A stretch of 64,000 nt of DNA from positions 248,001-312,000 of the forward strand of contig NZ_JAERTY010000009.1 of assembly GCF_016746095.1 (NCBI RefSeq), read 5' to 3'. How positions within the stretch are numbered: position 1 is the stretch's first letter; every line of letters starts with the position of its first letter. The translations under genes and the position numbers were made by a program. The notes beneath the pieces were generated by a model. It was not told the origin of the DNA, made no database searches, and was given only the letters and a program-made list of their open reading frames with translations. Of this stretch, positions 26,563-34,622 are shown piece by piece. The stretch comes from Sphingobacterium faecale (lineage in GTDB: Bacteria > Bacteroidota > Bacteroidia > Sphingobacteriales > Sphingobacteriaceae).

Positions 26563-28830
26563 ATGATAAAAACATTTCTATCGCGTTTCTTTTGTTTGTT
26601 AACCTTTGTTTTAGCAAACGCCTATGAGATATATGCTCAGCATGCTACACAACCCGTAGACTATGTAAATCCCTACATAGGTAATATTAGTCATCTTTTA
26701 GTACCTACATTCCCAACGGTACATCTGCCAAATAGTATGCTGCGTGTCTATCCGCAACGCGAAGACTATACGGGTGATCAGCTTGAAGGGCTTCCGCTGC
26801 TAGTGACAAGCCATCGTGGCCGTTCGGCTTTTGGACTCCATCCACGTAACTGGGGAGAACAGGACAACCTGCAGCAGATAAGTCCCTACAGCTATGATAA
26901 TGAAGAGATACGACCGTACCAATACCGTGTAAGATTGCTGGATGAGGATATACAGATCGATTTTGCGCCCTCTCACCAATCTGCCATCTACCAGCTAAGA
27001 TTTACCCGACAACAGGAGAAAGCGATCGTCCTAACAGCAGACGAAGGCTCTATTCAGGTAGAGGGCCGAAAGGTACAGGCTACCCAACAATTGGACAACA
27101 ATACGACCGTATATCTTTTTGCGGAGTTTGACCAGCAGCCCACCCTATCAGGCATTATAGAAAAGGGGGTATTACTGCCGAAGGAGCAGAAAGCGAAGGG
27201 GAGTAAACTAGCCTGTGCGCTACGGTTTCCAGATACAGAACAAACCATAAACATGCGTTATGGCGTATCGTTTATCAGTCTGGAGCAGGCCGAAAAAAAT
27301 CTGAAACGTGAGATTCGCAATTTTCAGATTGAACAGGTGGCCTCCAAGGGACGTGACCTGTGGAATAGGGAGCTTTCGAAATTCCGGATCAGCAGTTCGA
27401 ATCTAAAGGATATGGAGGTATTTTACACCGCACTATACCGCTGCTACGAGCGTCCGGTAAATATCTCGGAAGATGGACGATACTTCAGTGCCTTTGACGG
27501 ACGGGTACATGAAGATCCTTTACCTTTTTTTACGGACGATTGGATATGGGATACTTACAGAGCAACCCACCCCTTGCGTATTCTTATTGATGAATCGACA
27601 GAGAGTCACATTTTAAGTTCTTATATCAGAATGGCGGAGCAGATGGAACATTTTTGGTTACCCACGTTTCCGGAAATCACCGGCGATTCGCGTCGGATGA
27701 ATTCCAATCACGGTGTAGTGACCATCGCCGATGCTTATGCTAAAGGTTTAAGAAACTTTGATGTCTTAAAAGCCTATGAGGCCGGTAAGCGCGCTGTGCG
27801 GGAAAAAACCCTAGCACCATGGTCTGGGGCACCCGCAGGCTGGCTGGACGACTTTTATAAAGAACAGGGGTATATACCGGCCCTGTGGCCGGGAGAGAAA
27901 GAAGAGATTGATGAGGTAAACCCTTTTGAAAAACGCCAGCCTGTGGCCGTCACCCTGGGAACGTCTTATGATGAGTGGTCTCTAGGACAACTGGCAGTGG
28001 CTCTTGGGAAGGGGGAAGACGCCGCTACCTTTCTCAAAAATGCACTGAACTATCGGCATATATTTAACAAGTCGACACTTTTTTTTCATCCCAAAGATAA
28101 AAAAGGCAATTTTATAGAACCTTTTGACTACCGTTTTGCAGGAGGACAAGGGGCCCGGGAGTATTATGGAGAGAACAACGGCTGGGTATACAGGTGGGAT
28201 GTACCCCACAATATAGCAGACCTGATCCAATTAATGGGTGGCAAAGATACCTTTGTTGCCGAGCTCGATCGCACATTCCGGGAGCCCTTGGGACGTAGCA
28301 AGTTTGAGTTTTACAGTCAACTGCCCGATCATACCGGCAATGTTGGACAGTTTTCGATGGCCAACGAACCCAGCCTTCACATCCCCTACCTGTATGCGTA
28401 TGCAGGTAAGCCCTGGATGACGCAGAAACGTGTAAAGGAACTGATTAATCAGTGGTTCAGGAGCGACTTGATGGGGATGCCCGGTGATGAAGACGGTGGT
28501 GGAATGTCCGCATTTGTGGTATTTTCCATGATCGGATTTTATCCGGTAACACCCGGATTACCCGTATACACTATAGGCTCTCCCTTCTTCGAAGAGATGA
28601 GTATTCGGTTGTCTTCAGGCAAGACTCTTAAAGTAATTGCACCCCATGTTTCGAAAACAAATAAATATATACAGAAGGCTTGGCTCAATGACTCTCCGAT
28701 AAACAGGGCATGGATCAGCCACGAGGAAATCTCCAAAGGAGGTGTCTTGCATTTTGAAATGGGTGATAGGCCCAACAAAGAATGGGGAACAGCTAATCCC
28801 CCTCCATCTTTTGTGATGCCCGAGAAGTAA
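26563..28830 (+). CDS. GH92 family glycoside hydrolase (alpha-mannosidase-like), exported
   Basis: A 755-residue enzyme with a signal peptide ending near EIYAQ. The start DYVNPYIGNISHLLVPTFPT is a variant of the GH92 VNP[F/Y]IGT opening. Other family motifs are PFFTDDWIWDTYRATHPL, YAKGLRNFD, YYGENNGWVYRWDVPHN (holding the expected general-acid Glu), FSMANEPSLHIPYLYAYAGK and GMPGDEDGGGMSAFVVFSMI (expected base Asp region). GH92 enzymes are calcium-dependent exo-alpha-mannosidases that work by inversion on N-glycans or alpha-mannans. The N-terminal domain is more divergent than in well-studied members, so linkage preference is unknown. It is the last gene of the kelch-regulator/SusCD locus and is followed by a strong terminator. 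Confidence 0.9.
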   Translation: MIKTFLSRFFCLLTFVLANAYEIYAQHATQPVDYVNPYIGNISHLLVPTFPTVHLPNSMLRVYPQREDYTGDQLEGLPLLVTSHRGRSAFGLHPRNWGEQDNLQQISPYSYDNEEIRPYQYRVRLLDEDIQIDFAPSHQSAIYQLRFTRQQEKAIVLTADEGSIQVEGRKVQATQQLDNNTTVYLFAEFDQQPTLSGIIEKGVLLPKEQKAKGSKLACALRFPDTEQTINMRYGVSFISLEQAEKNLKREIRNFQIEQVASKGRDLWNRELSKFRISSSNLKDMEVFYTALYRCYERPVNISEDGRYFSAFDGRVHEDPLPFFTDDWIWDTYRATHPLRILIDESTESHILSSYIRMAEQMEHFWLPTFPEITGDSRRMNSNHGVVTIADAYAKGLRNFDVLKAYEAGKRAVREKTLAPWSGAPAGWLDDFYKEQGYIPALWPGEKEEIDEVNPFEKRQPVAVTLGTSYDEWSLGQLAVALGKGEDAATFLKNALNYRHIFNKSTLFFHPKDKKGNFIEPFDYRFAGGQGAREYYGENNGWVYRWDVPHNIADLIQLMGGKDTFVAELDRTFREPLGRSKFEFYSQLPDHTGNVGQFSMANEPSLHIPYLYAYAGKPWMTQKRVKELINQWFRSDLMGMPGDEDGGGMSAFVVFSMIGFYPVTPGLPVYTIGSPFFEEMSIRLSSGKTLKVIAPHVSKTNKYIQKAWLNDSPINRAWISHEEISKGGVLHFEMGDRPNKEWGTANPPPSFVMPEK

Positions 28831-28840
28831 ACGTCAAATA

Positions 28841-28875
28841 CAATACGCCTGAAGCACAACTTTTCAGGCGTATTG
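28841..28875 (+). terminator. Terminator of the SusCD/GH92 locus
   Basis: Arms CAATACGCCTGAA (28841-28853) and TTCAGGCGTATTG (28863-28875) pair perfectly over 13 bases with a nine-base loop, ten bases after the GH92 stop codon. The sequence after the stem is A+T rich but lacks a pure T run. Confidence 0.8.
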
Positions 28876-29033
28876 TATAATATTAAACGAAACCTTTCTA
28901 TTATAACACTGTTTACTGAATGAATCCGAAAAATGCGACGAGCATACCGATAAACTGACTGTAAGAAGCTCGATATTGACATTTGTCCCCCAATTGTCCC
29001 CCCCTTAAACTGAGAATTGCAACTAATGTATCG

Positions 29034-29041
29034 TAATTTTG
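29034..29041 (+). promoter_or_regulatory. Candidate -7 box before the type IX-sorted protein gene
   Basis: TAATTTTG matches TANNTTTG exactly and lies 33 bases before the start codon at 29075. The -33 element is not clear. Confidence 0.4.
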
Positions 29042-29074
29042 CCCGTATTCCACTTTTATACATCATTTATATAA

Positions 29075-30343
29075 ATGAAATCAGTAGTATGCTTTTCCTT
29101 ATTTCTTGTTTCTGTTCAATTTTCTTTCGGGCAAGAGAATAAGGGAAGTTCCATATTAGAAAATTCTTTCGTACAGATAGAACCGGAAGGTGTACGATCG
29201 CTGTACGGCGAAACTATTTATTTTGGCCCGCAAGCGGAGTGGACTATTGATGGCACACTCGAAATCTGGTGCCAGCGTATCTGGATATCTCCCGAAGCAA
29301 AGATCCAGGGCAACGGCCGATTGCTTATTCATAATCCAGCAGAGAATCCGTATTACAACGGGCTTAAAAAGAAACCTACTGTAATCGATGGGAATAACGG
29401 CAATTTTATCAAGTTGCTTGTAGAGCACCACAACACGGCCGGAATACTACTCGATAATATCGATGATCCTGGCTACCGTACAGTCGACCCATCCGGAGCA
29501 GAAGCTGCAGCTTTGAATTTTGGCAGCGAACTAAAGCTTGCCCAAGATGGAGCAGACATCCAACTGAATGGGTATAACTTGTCCTTTGACGCCAATGCAC
29601 TACTCAGCCAGTATAGTCACCGTCGAAAGCTGATCGTGGGCACTGATTACGGTCATGTTTCCAAAATACTTACTGCTGGCTCACAGTTTGTATTCCCTAT
29701 CGCTACCGCAAGGCAACTATACTCCCCCCTTACGGTATCGGAAAATGATATCGAAGGAACGGTAGTCGCACGGGTCAGTGACAGTTTTAATAGTCAGATG
29801 CGGCTTAAAAGTCCGCAATCGGGTATAGACGTAAACTGGCAGGTATATAGTATGCAAGCGCTGAATGCCACATTGACCCTGCAACACCCGAGCACAGCAA
29901 ATAAGGAAAAATATACCGATGAAAAAGCGGCTATCTACCAGTTTACGACAATGGAGGAGGCCGATCGACTGTCCACGAAAAGAGTTGAAGAGGGAATCCA
30001 TCGCTCGGGCGCTGTCTCTTTAGCCAATCAGGCTAGTGACTACCGCTCTTGGTTTACTAAATCTATTGCATTATCCAGTGAGCTTTTTATTCCTAACGTG
30101 TTTACACCAAATGGAGACGGTGTGAATGATCGATTTGAGATAAGGGGTATCGAGGCCTTTGATCATGTCTCCATTACGATTTATAACCGTTGGGGAAATA
30201 GCATTTACGAACATGCAAATTATGATAACAGCTGGAATGGAACCGGTCTGAATGCAGGAACTTATTATTATGTTATAGAAACAAAAGAAGGGCCTCTTAG
30301 CTCAATACATAAAGGATGGGTCTTATTAATAAAGGAAAATTAA
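29075..30343 (+). CDS. Surface protein with gliding-motility (CHU_C) C-terminal domain, T9SS type B cargo
   Basis: A 422-residue exported protein. A signal peptide (MKSVVCFSLFLVSVQFSFGQ) is followed by a beta-rich region (YGETIYFGPQAEWTIDGTL, WISPEAKIQGNGRLLIHNP) of beta-helix character and about 250 unassigned residues. The last 88 residues form the gliding motility-associated domain: ELFIPNVFTPNGDGVNDRFE, DHVSITIYNRWGNSIYE and WNGTGLNAGTYYYVIETKE. This is the type B signal recognised by the type IX secretion system, so the protein is secreted and fixed to the cell surface. It is the first of three closely spaced genes; the collagen-like gene starts four bases after its stop. Confidence 0.9.
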   Translation: MKSVVCFSLFLVSVQFSFGQENKGSSILENSFVQIEPEGVRSLYGETIYFGPQAEWTIDGTLEIWCQRIWISPEAKIQGNGRLLIHNPAENPYYNGLKKKPTVIDGNNGNFIKLLVEHHNTAGILLDNIDDPGYRTVDPSGAEAAALNFGSELKLAQDGADIQLNGYNLSFDANALLSQYSHRRKLIVGTDYGHVSKILTAGSQFVFPIATARQLYSPLTVSENDIEGTVVARVSDSFNSQMRLKSPQSGIDVNWQVYSMQALNATLTLQHPSTANKEKYTDEKAAIYQFTTMEEADRLSTKRVEEGIHRSGAVSLANQASDYRSWFTKSIALSSELFIPNVFTPNGDGVNDRFEIRGIEAFDHVSITIYNRWGNSIYEHANYDNSWNGTGLNAGTYYYVIETKEGPLSSIHKGWVLLIKEN

Positions 30344-30347
30344 TAGT

Positions 30348-32675
30348 ATGCAACGTATATATAGTCTATTCATTTTAACCTTTCTGATTGCTGGAGGGGT
30401 AAAGGCACAGTCAAAAATTTCGGATAGTAGCGGTGACCGCTCGCTACCTAGCAAAAGTGCGATTTTAGAATTAAGCAGTAAAACAAGGGGCCTATTGCAT
30501 GCCCGTGTCGAATTAAAAGAAACGAAAGATCCCTATCCGCTCACCTCTCATGAAGCCGGTATTATGGTTTTTAATACCAAAGCCGTTGCCGATGTACAGG
30601 TGGGTATTTACTATAACGATGGACAGAAGTGGGTATCCAATCTTTCAGCCTATGATAGTTGGCTACAGGTCGGAAATACGGGATCCGTTGCCGATTTTAT
30701 TGCTTCGCTAAAAGGAGTAAAGGGTGATACGGGGCCCAAAGGAGATACGGGCGCAGATGGCGCAGCCGGTATACAAGGACCAGCCGGACCTATCGGGCCG
30801 CAAGGCTTAAAAGGGGATACAGGACCCAAAGGAGATACGGGCGCCGATGGCGCAGCCGGTATACAAGGACCAGCCGGACCTATCGGGCCGCAAGGCTTAA
30901 AAGGAGATACGGGGCCCAAAGGAGATACGGGCGTCGATGGCGCAACCGGTATACAAGGACCAGCCGGACCTATAGGGCCACAGGGCTTAAAAGGGGATAC
31001 AGGACCCAAAGGAGATACGGGCGCCGATGGGGCAGCCGGTATACAAGGACCAGCCGGACCTATAGGGCCACAGGGCTTAAAAGGGGATACCGGTGATGTG
31101 GGGCCGGCCGGTTCAGATGCTTCGATAAATAATGTTGCTGCAGGAGGCGATCTAGCAGGTCAATACCCTGCTCCACAAGTAGCTGCACTACGGGGAAAAG
31201 CAATCAGCGCGACAGCTCCCGCGACCAACGATATTTTAAAATTTGACGGGACACAGTGGACCCCATCCGCACTAAGTGCTTTATCGGGACTAGTGCTTCC
31301 CTATACTGCTAATGAAAATAATGCCTCTCCGCTATTTGCTATTAACAACAGCGGGGATGGAACTATTATAGATGTCTCGACAACAGGTAACGGCAAAGGG
31401 GTGTTTGCGAATACGAAGTCTGGCTATGCTATCCATGGGGTAACAACAGCAAAAACCTCTGCAGGTATCGTAGGAAATAACAATGGCGGTGGTGAGGCCA
31501 TAGTAGGAATTACGACCAGTGATATAGCCGGAGCCGTGGTAGGACGAAACGATGGAGGTGGCTATGGCGTACGGGGATTTATATCCGCGAATACGAGTGG
31601 GGAAAGCATAGCCGTATATGGAGAGGTAGGTCACAGTTCCAGTACAGGACGTGCTGGTCGCTTTGAGAATTATAATGCCAACAATAAAGCGAATACGTTG
31701 GAAGTAGAGACAAACGGCAGTGGAAACATTCAAAATAATAAAATAGGAAACGCGGCTTCTTTTATCGTGAACAATAACAATAGTGTGGCGGCAGCTGTAC
31801 GGGCAGAGGTAAACACGCTATACGCTAATTTTGGCGCTGCTGCTGTATTTGGCACCTCTTCGGGTACAGGCGGCTATGCAGGACTGTTTCACTCCTCCAA
31901 TCCCGATGGTAATGGCGCAGCATTGGTGGCAGTTTCTGATGGCAATGGTAGTGCTATACAAGCCTATGCAAGAAAAAATGGCCATGGGGTAGAGACGAGT
32001 ATCGATGGAAGTGGTAATGCGCTCTACGCTTGGGTACCTTCTTATGCGACTGGAAAAGCAGGTAGATTTACAAACTTTAACTCGGATAATTCATCCCCTA
32101 CAGTAGATGTAAAAACCAACGGAACCGGCAATGCACTCCTGATAAACCATAGCGGAACATCTGGATATTTGGCTGTATTTCAAAATGACGGAGCCAATGT
32201 CGCCCGGATCGCGAAGAACGGCCGGGGGTTCTTCAATGGTGGCACACAAAACTCTGGAGCAGACATTGCCGAGGCATTCGATGTGATCGGTGAGCGAAAT
32301 ACCTACGAACCAGGTGATGTGCTCGTAATCTCTATAGATGAGGATCGTAAGGTAGAAAGATCATCCGATGCCTACTCGACATTAGTAGTAGGTGTATATG
32401 CGACCAAACCTGGGGTATTGCTGACCGAAGAAGATATGGATACGGATCTCTCGGACAAGGTCCCTATGGGGGTACTGGGAGTAATTCCGACCAAAGTCTC
32501 TAACGAAGGCGGTCCTATCCAAAGAGGGGATCTATTGGTTACTTCGTCTACGCCAGGCGTAGCCATGAAAGCCGACCCGAACAAAGTAAAAGTAGGCCAG
32601 GTCATTGGTAAGGCATTACAATCTTACACTGGAGCTGGCATAGAAAAAATAAACGTATTCGTTAATGTAAAGTAA
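30348..32675 (+). CDS. Collagen-like repeat surface protein
   Basis: A 775-residue exported protein. The signal peptide (FILTFLIAGGVKAQ) is followed by a short domain (LPSKSAILELSSKTRGLLHA, common before tail-fibre-like proteins in Bacteroidota). A collagen-like tract of about 45 Gly-X-Y triplets follows (roughly residues 125-257), mostly four copies of a 10-triplet unit with GDTGPKGDTG and GIQGPAGPIGPQGLK. After this come a linker with GGDLAGQYPAPQVAALRGKA, a long Gly/Asn/Ala-rich beta-helix-like stretch and a C-terminal domain (GADIAEAFDVIGE, PGVAMKADPNKVKVGQVIGK) like those of phage tail fibre or surface appendage proteins. It should form trimers. The upstream gene encodes a type IX cargo; this protein lacks a visible CTD of that type. 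Confidence 0.85.
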   Translation: MQRIYSLFILTFLIAGGVKAQSKISDSSGDRSLPSKSAILELSSKTRGLLHARVELKETKDPYPLTSHEAGIMVFNTKAVADVQVGIYYNDGQKWVSNLSAYDSWLQVGNTGSVADFIASLKGVKGDTGPKGDTGADGAAGIQGPAGPIGPQGLKGDTGPKGDTGADGAAGIQGPAGPIGPQGLKGDTGPKGDTGVDGATGIQGPAGPIGPQGLKGDTGPKGDTGADGAAGIQGPAGPIGPQGLKGDTGDVGPAGSDASINNVAAGGDLAGQYPAPQVAALRGKAISATAPATNDILKFDGTQWTPSALSALSGLVLPYTANENNASPLFAINNSGDGTIIDVSTTGNGKGVFANTKSGYAIHGVTTAKTSAGIVGNNNGGGEAIVGITTSDIAGAVVGRNDGGGYGVRGFISANTSGESIAVYGEVGHSSSTGRAGRFENYNANNKANTLEVETNGSGNIQNNKIGNAASFIVNNNNSVAAAVRAEVNTLYANFGAAAVFGTSSGTGGYAGLFHSSNPDGNGAALVAVSDGNGSAIQAYARKNGHGVETSIDGSGNALYAWVPSYATGKAGRFTNFNSDNSSPTVDVKTNGTGNALLINHSGTSGYLAVFQNDGANVARIAKNGRGFFNGGTQNSGADIAEAFDVIGERNTYEPGDVLVISIDEDRKVERSSDAYSTLVVGVYATKPGVLLTEEDMDTDLSDKVPMGVLGVIPTKVSNEGGPIQRGDLLVTSSTPGVAMKADPNKVKVGQVIGKALQSYTGAGIEKINVFVNVK
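30723..31082 (+). repeat. Four tandem 90-bp repeats encoding Gly-X-Y triplets
   Basis: Units at 30723-30812, 30813-30902, 30903-30992 and 30993-31082, each coding for ten Gly-X-Y triplets. The copies differ by only a few bases (for example GCA/GCC and GCC/GTC changes), so the array is recently expanded and likely to vary in copy number by slippage or recombination. Confidence 0.9.
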
Positions 32676-32681
32676 GATCTT

Positions 32682-33041
32682 ATGTACAAAATAGTTTTCA
32701 TTTCAATTTTCACGCTATTTACAGGTTGCCTGTTTGCACAATCTGGTCAAACTAACAATAAGACGAAGCGGGCTTTGACTGCTAAAAATACAAACCCCGC
32801 TTCAATAGCTGTAGAAGATGAACGCAGCAGAATAAAGAGTCCTGAAGAACTCTGGAAATGGATATTTTCTGCTGCACCTTTAGCAACCTCTTCCGTTGCC
32901 AACATCGGCATACAGTCGAAATCGATCTCCGATGTAATGCCCCAACCAAGTCCGGTCCGGTTGGCCTCAGACCAACCCAGGGAGGAAAAGAAACCTGAAG
33001 CTCCCAAAGAATTGCCCAAACCCGGCAACCAAGGACAATAA
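32682..33041 (+). CDS. Small exported protein with proline-rich tail, unknown
   Basis: A 119-residue product with a signal peptide (MYKIVFISIFTLFTGCLFAQ). The mature chain is short, polar and of low complexity: a Lys/Asn/Thr start, a middle part SPEELWKWIFSAAPLATSS, and a C-terminal tail rich in Pro, Glu and Lys (EEKKPEAPKELPKPGNQGQ). No known domain is seen. It starts six bases after the collagen-like gene and ends before a strong hairpin, so it is the last gene of that three-gene unit. It may be an accessory to assembly or surface anchoring of the collagen-like protein; this is inference from position only. Confidence 0.65.
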   Translation: MYKIVFISIFTLFTGCLFAQSGQTNNKTKRALTAKNTNPASIAVEDERSRIKSPEELWKWIFSAAPLATSSVANIGIQSKSISDVMPQPSPVRLASDQPREEKKPEAPKELPKPGNQGQ

Positions 33042-33044
33042 GTG

Positions 33045-33080
33045 CTTTTATCCTGTTGCGCGAGCGCACAGGAATAAAAG
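33045..33080 (+). terminator. Hairpin ending the collagen-like gene cluster
   Basis: Arms CTTTTATCCTGT (33045-33056) and ACAGGAATAAAAG (33068-33080) pair with one bulge, and an inner GCGC/GCGC stem closes the loop. It begins four bases after the stop codon. No T run follows, but the outer stem is A+T rich. Confidence 0.65.
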
Positions 33081-33213
33081 GGAGAGATGGCATCAAAAAA
33101 AAAATAACATAAAATTACTTATATTGGGAGTATTGCATAATAGAGGCTAAACTGACTTAACTGTTTTTATTAGCACATATTTTTACAAATATTTATCCAT
33201 AATAAAAAACAAA

Positions 33214-33930
33214 TTGAAAACGACCAATCGTGACACCAATTGGGGTGCTCTTGTTAATGGGCAGAAAGCCATGAAGGCAACAAATGACATAGAAATCTCC
33301 AAGATCGATAGCTATTATTTTATTTTTAACTGCTTTGAAAACAAAATTGAATATGTGAATAATACTTTTGAAATCTTAACAGGCTATCCAAAAGAGCTTT
33401 TTGACATTAACAAGCTACTGGACATCATCCATCCTGATGATATAGATTACTTTATAGCCTGTGAAAGCAGAGGACTACGTTTTACCAATACCTTATCTTT
33501 CAGCGAACATTTCCGCTATATTATGAGCTACACCTACCGTATCAAAACAAATAATAACCAATACGTCGCTATTAGGCAGGAATGTCAAGCCATTGAAGTG
33601 GATTCAAAAGGGCATTTAACAAAAACATTTGTTACACATCGTCGTGAAAAAGATTTTCGTAACAGAGATGAAAATGACTACTACATCTTTGATAAGGACA
33701 AAAATCAAAAGTTAAATGCTACCAATTTTTATAACCTGACAAAGAGAGAGCGGGAGATAGTAGATCTTGTTCAAGACGGCTTAGACAGTAAGCAGATCGG
33801 TAAAAAACTTCACTCGAGCAAACACACCATTGATACACACCGAAGAAATATTCTGAAAAAAACAAATTCAAAAAACTTTATAGAACTATTGACCAAGCTC
33901 AATGGATTTTATATTACTGAGACAGATTGA
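33214..33930 (+). CDS. PAS domain and LuxR-type HTH transcription regulator
   Basis: Read from a TTG at 33214 the product is 238 residues; an ATG at 33271 would give 219 and loses only the first polar segment. A PAS domain covers about 28-145 (YYFIFNCFENKIEYVNNTFE, GYPKELFDINKLLDIIHPDD, FSEHFRYIMSYTYRIKTNN). The LuxR/GerE helix-turn-helix follows at about 170-230 (NLTKREREIVDLVQDGLDSK, GKKLHSSKHTIDTHRRNILK). This layout is a frequent soluble one-component regulator in Bacteroidota. Its signal is unknown. It lies downstream of the collagen-like cluster on the same strand, but the hairpin between suggests a separate transcript. Confidence 0.88.
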   Translation: MKTTNRDTNWGALVNGQKAMKATNDIEISKIDSYYFIFNCFENKIEYVNNTFEILTGYPKELFDINKLLDIIHPDDIDYFIACESRGLRFTNTLSFSEHFRYIMSYTYRIKTNNNQYVAIRQECQAIEVDSKGHLTKTFVTHRREKDFRNRDENDYYIFDKDKNQKLNATNFYNLTKREREIVDLVQDGLDSKQIGKKLHSSKHTIDTHRRNILKKTNSKNFIELLTKLNGFYITETD

Positions 33931-34023
33931 CAAATGCTATAAATGCATTTAGCACGGGCTCCATTCACTAAAGTCTTTCGATATCTCCCATACTAAAAGC
34001 CAGTATGATATTAAACGGATTAA

Positions 34024-34620
34024 TCAGGCATTCAACTTCAATAAACTTATGCCTTGCTCCTTGGATAACGTGAATAGTGTCAACGCCGAATTTTCCTGTA
34101 CAATCTTTCTGTAGTTTTTGAGTGGCATTCCCAATTGAGATGCCATAAAAAAACGGTTCACCCCGTTGTGTCCTACAATGAGTACAGTCCTGCCATCATA
34201 TTGGTCAAGCAGTTCATTATAAAAAGAATCTAACCTTGCAATTACCTCTTTAGCGGTTTCTCCCGTATTGCCCGCCCGATACTCGTCTGGAGCAGAAAGC
34301 CAATTATCCCAGCTTTGGGGATCTTCCTTCTGAAATTCCTCAGGTCGCTTTCCTTCCCATTCACCAAAATCTACCTCGATCAGTCGGCTATCCAATACCG
34401 TTTCCTGACCCTTACCCGAGGCTATTGCTGCCGTATTCTTTGCGCGTTTCAGAGGCGATGAAAAAACAGCGTCAAATTCAAAATCGGCAAGTAGATCCTT
34501 CATTCTAAACGCCTGAGCTATACCCCTCTCTGTCAGATCGATATCTGTACGCCCACAATACTTATTTCCATCGGCATTGTAGCCTGTCTCTCCATGTCTC
34601 AGTAAACAAATAGTAACCAT
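34024..34620 (-). CDS. Histidine phosphatase (phosphoglycerate mutase-like)
   Basis: A 198-residue enzyme of the cofactor-dependent phosphoglycerate mutase/phosphatase branch. The active-site RHG motif is at residues 8-10 (LLRHGETGYNADG), with Arg at DAVFSSPLKRAKNTA, Glu in IEVDFGEWEG and the second His in VLIVGHNGVNRF. Size and motifs fit small-molecule phosphatases such as CobC or sugar-phosphate phosphatases rather than glycolytic mutase. It is the last gene of the operon and starts two bases before the stop side of the preceding FGGY kinase gene. Its place next to two kinases suggests it acts on a phosphorylated intermediate of the same pathway. Confidence 0.88.
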   Translation of the reverse strand: MVTICLLRHGETGYNADGNKYCGRTDIDLTERGIAQAFRMKDLLADFEFDAVFSSPLKRAKNTAAIASGKGQETVLDSRLIEVDFGEWEGKRPEEFQKEDPQSWDNWLSAPDEYRAGNTGETAKEVIARLDSFYNELLDQYDGRTVLIVGHNGVNRFFMASQLGMPLKNYRKIVQENSALTLFTLSKEQGISLLKLNA

Positions 34621-34622
34621 AT

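Noticed and set aside
28539..29066. Minus-strand 175-codon frame over the end of the GH92 gene
   Set aside because: It is antisense to the conserved C-terminal GH92 motifs and crosses the strong terminator.
30650..31009. Minus-strand frame of 119 codons rich in Gly-Pro-x
   Set aside because: It is the antisense of the Gly-X-Y repeat; the pattern follows from the repeats on the coding strand.
33925..33965. Short hairpin AAATGC/GCATTT after the PAS-LuxR gene
   Set aside because: Only six pairs and no T run; too weak to call a terminator.
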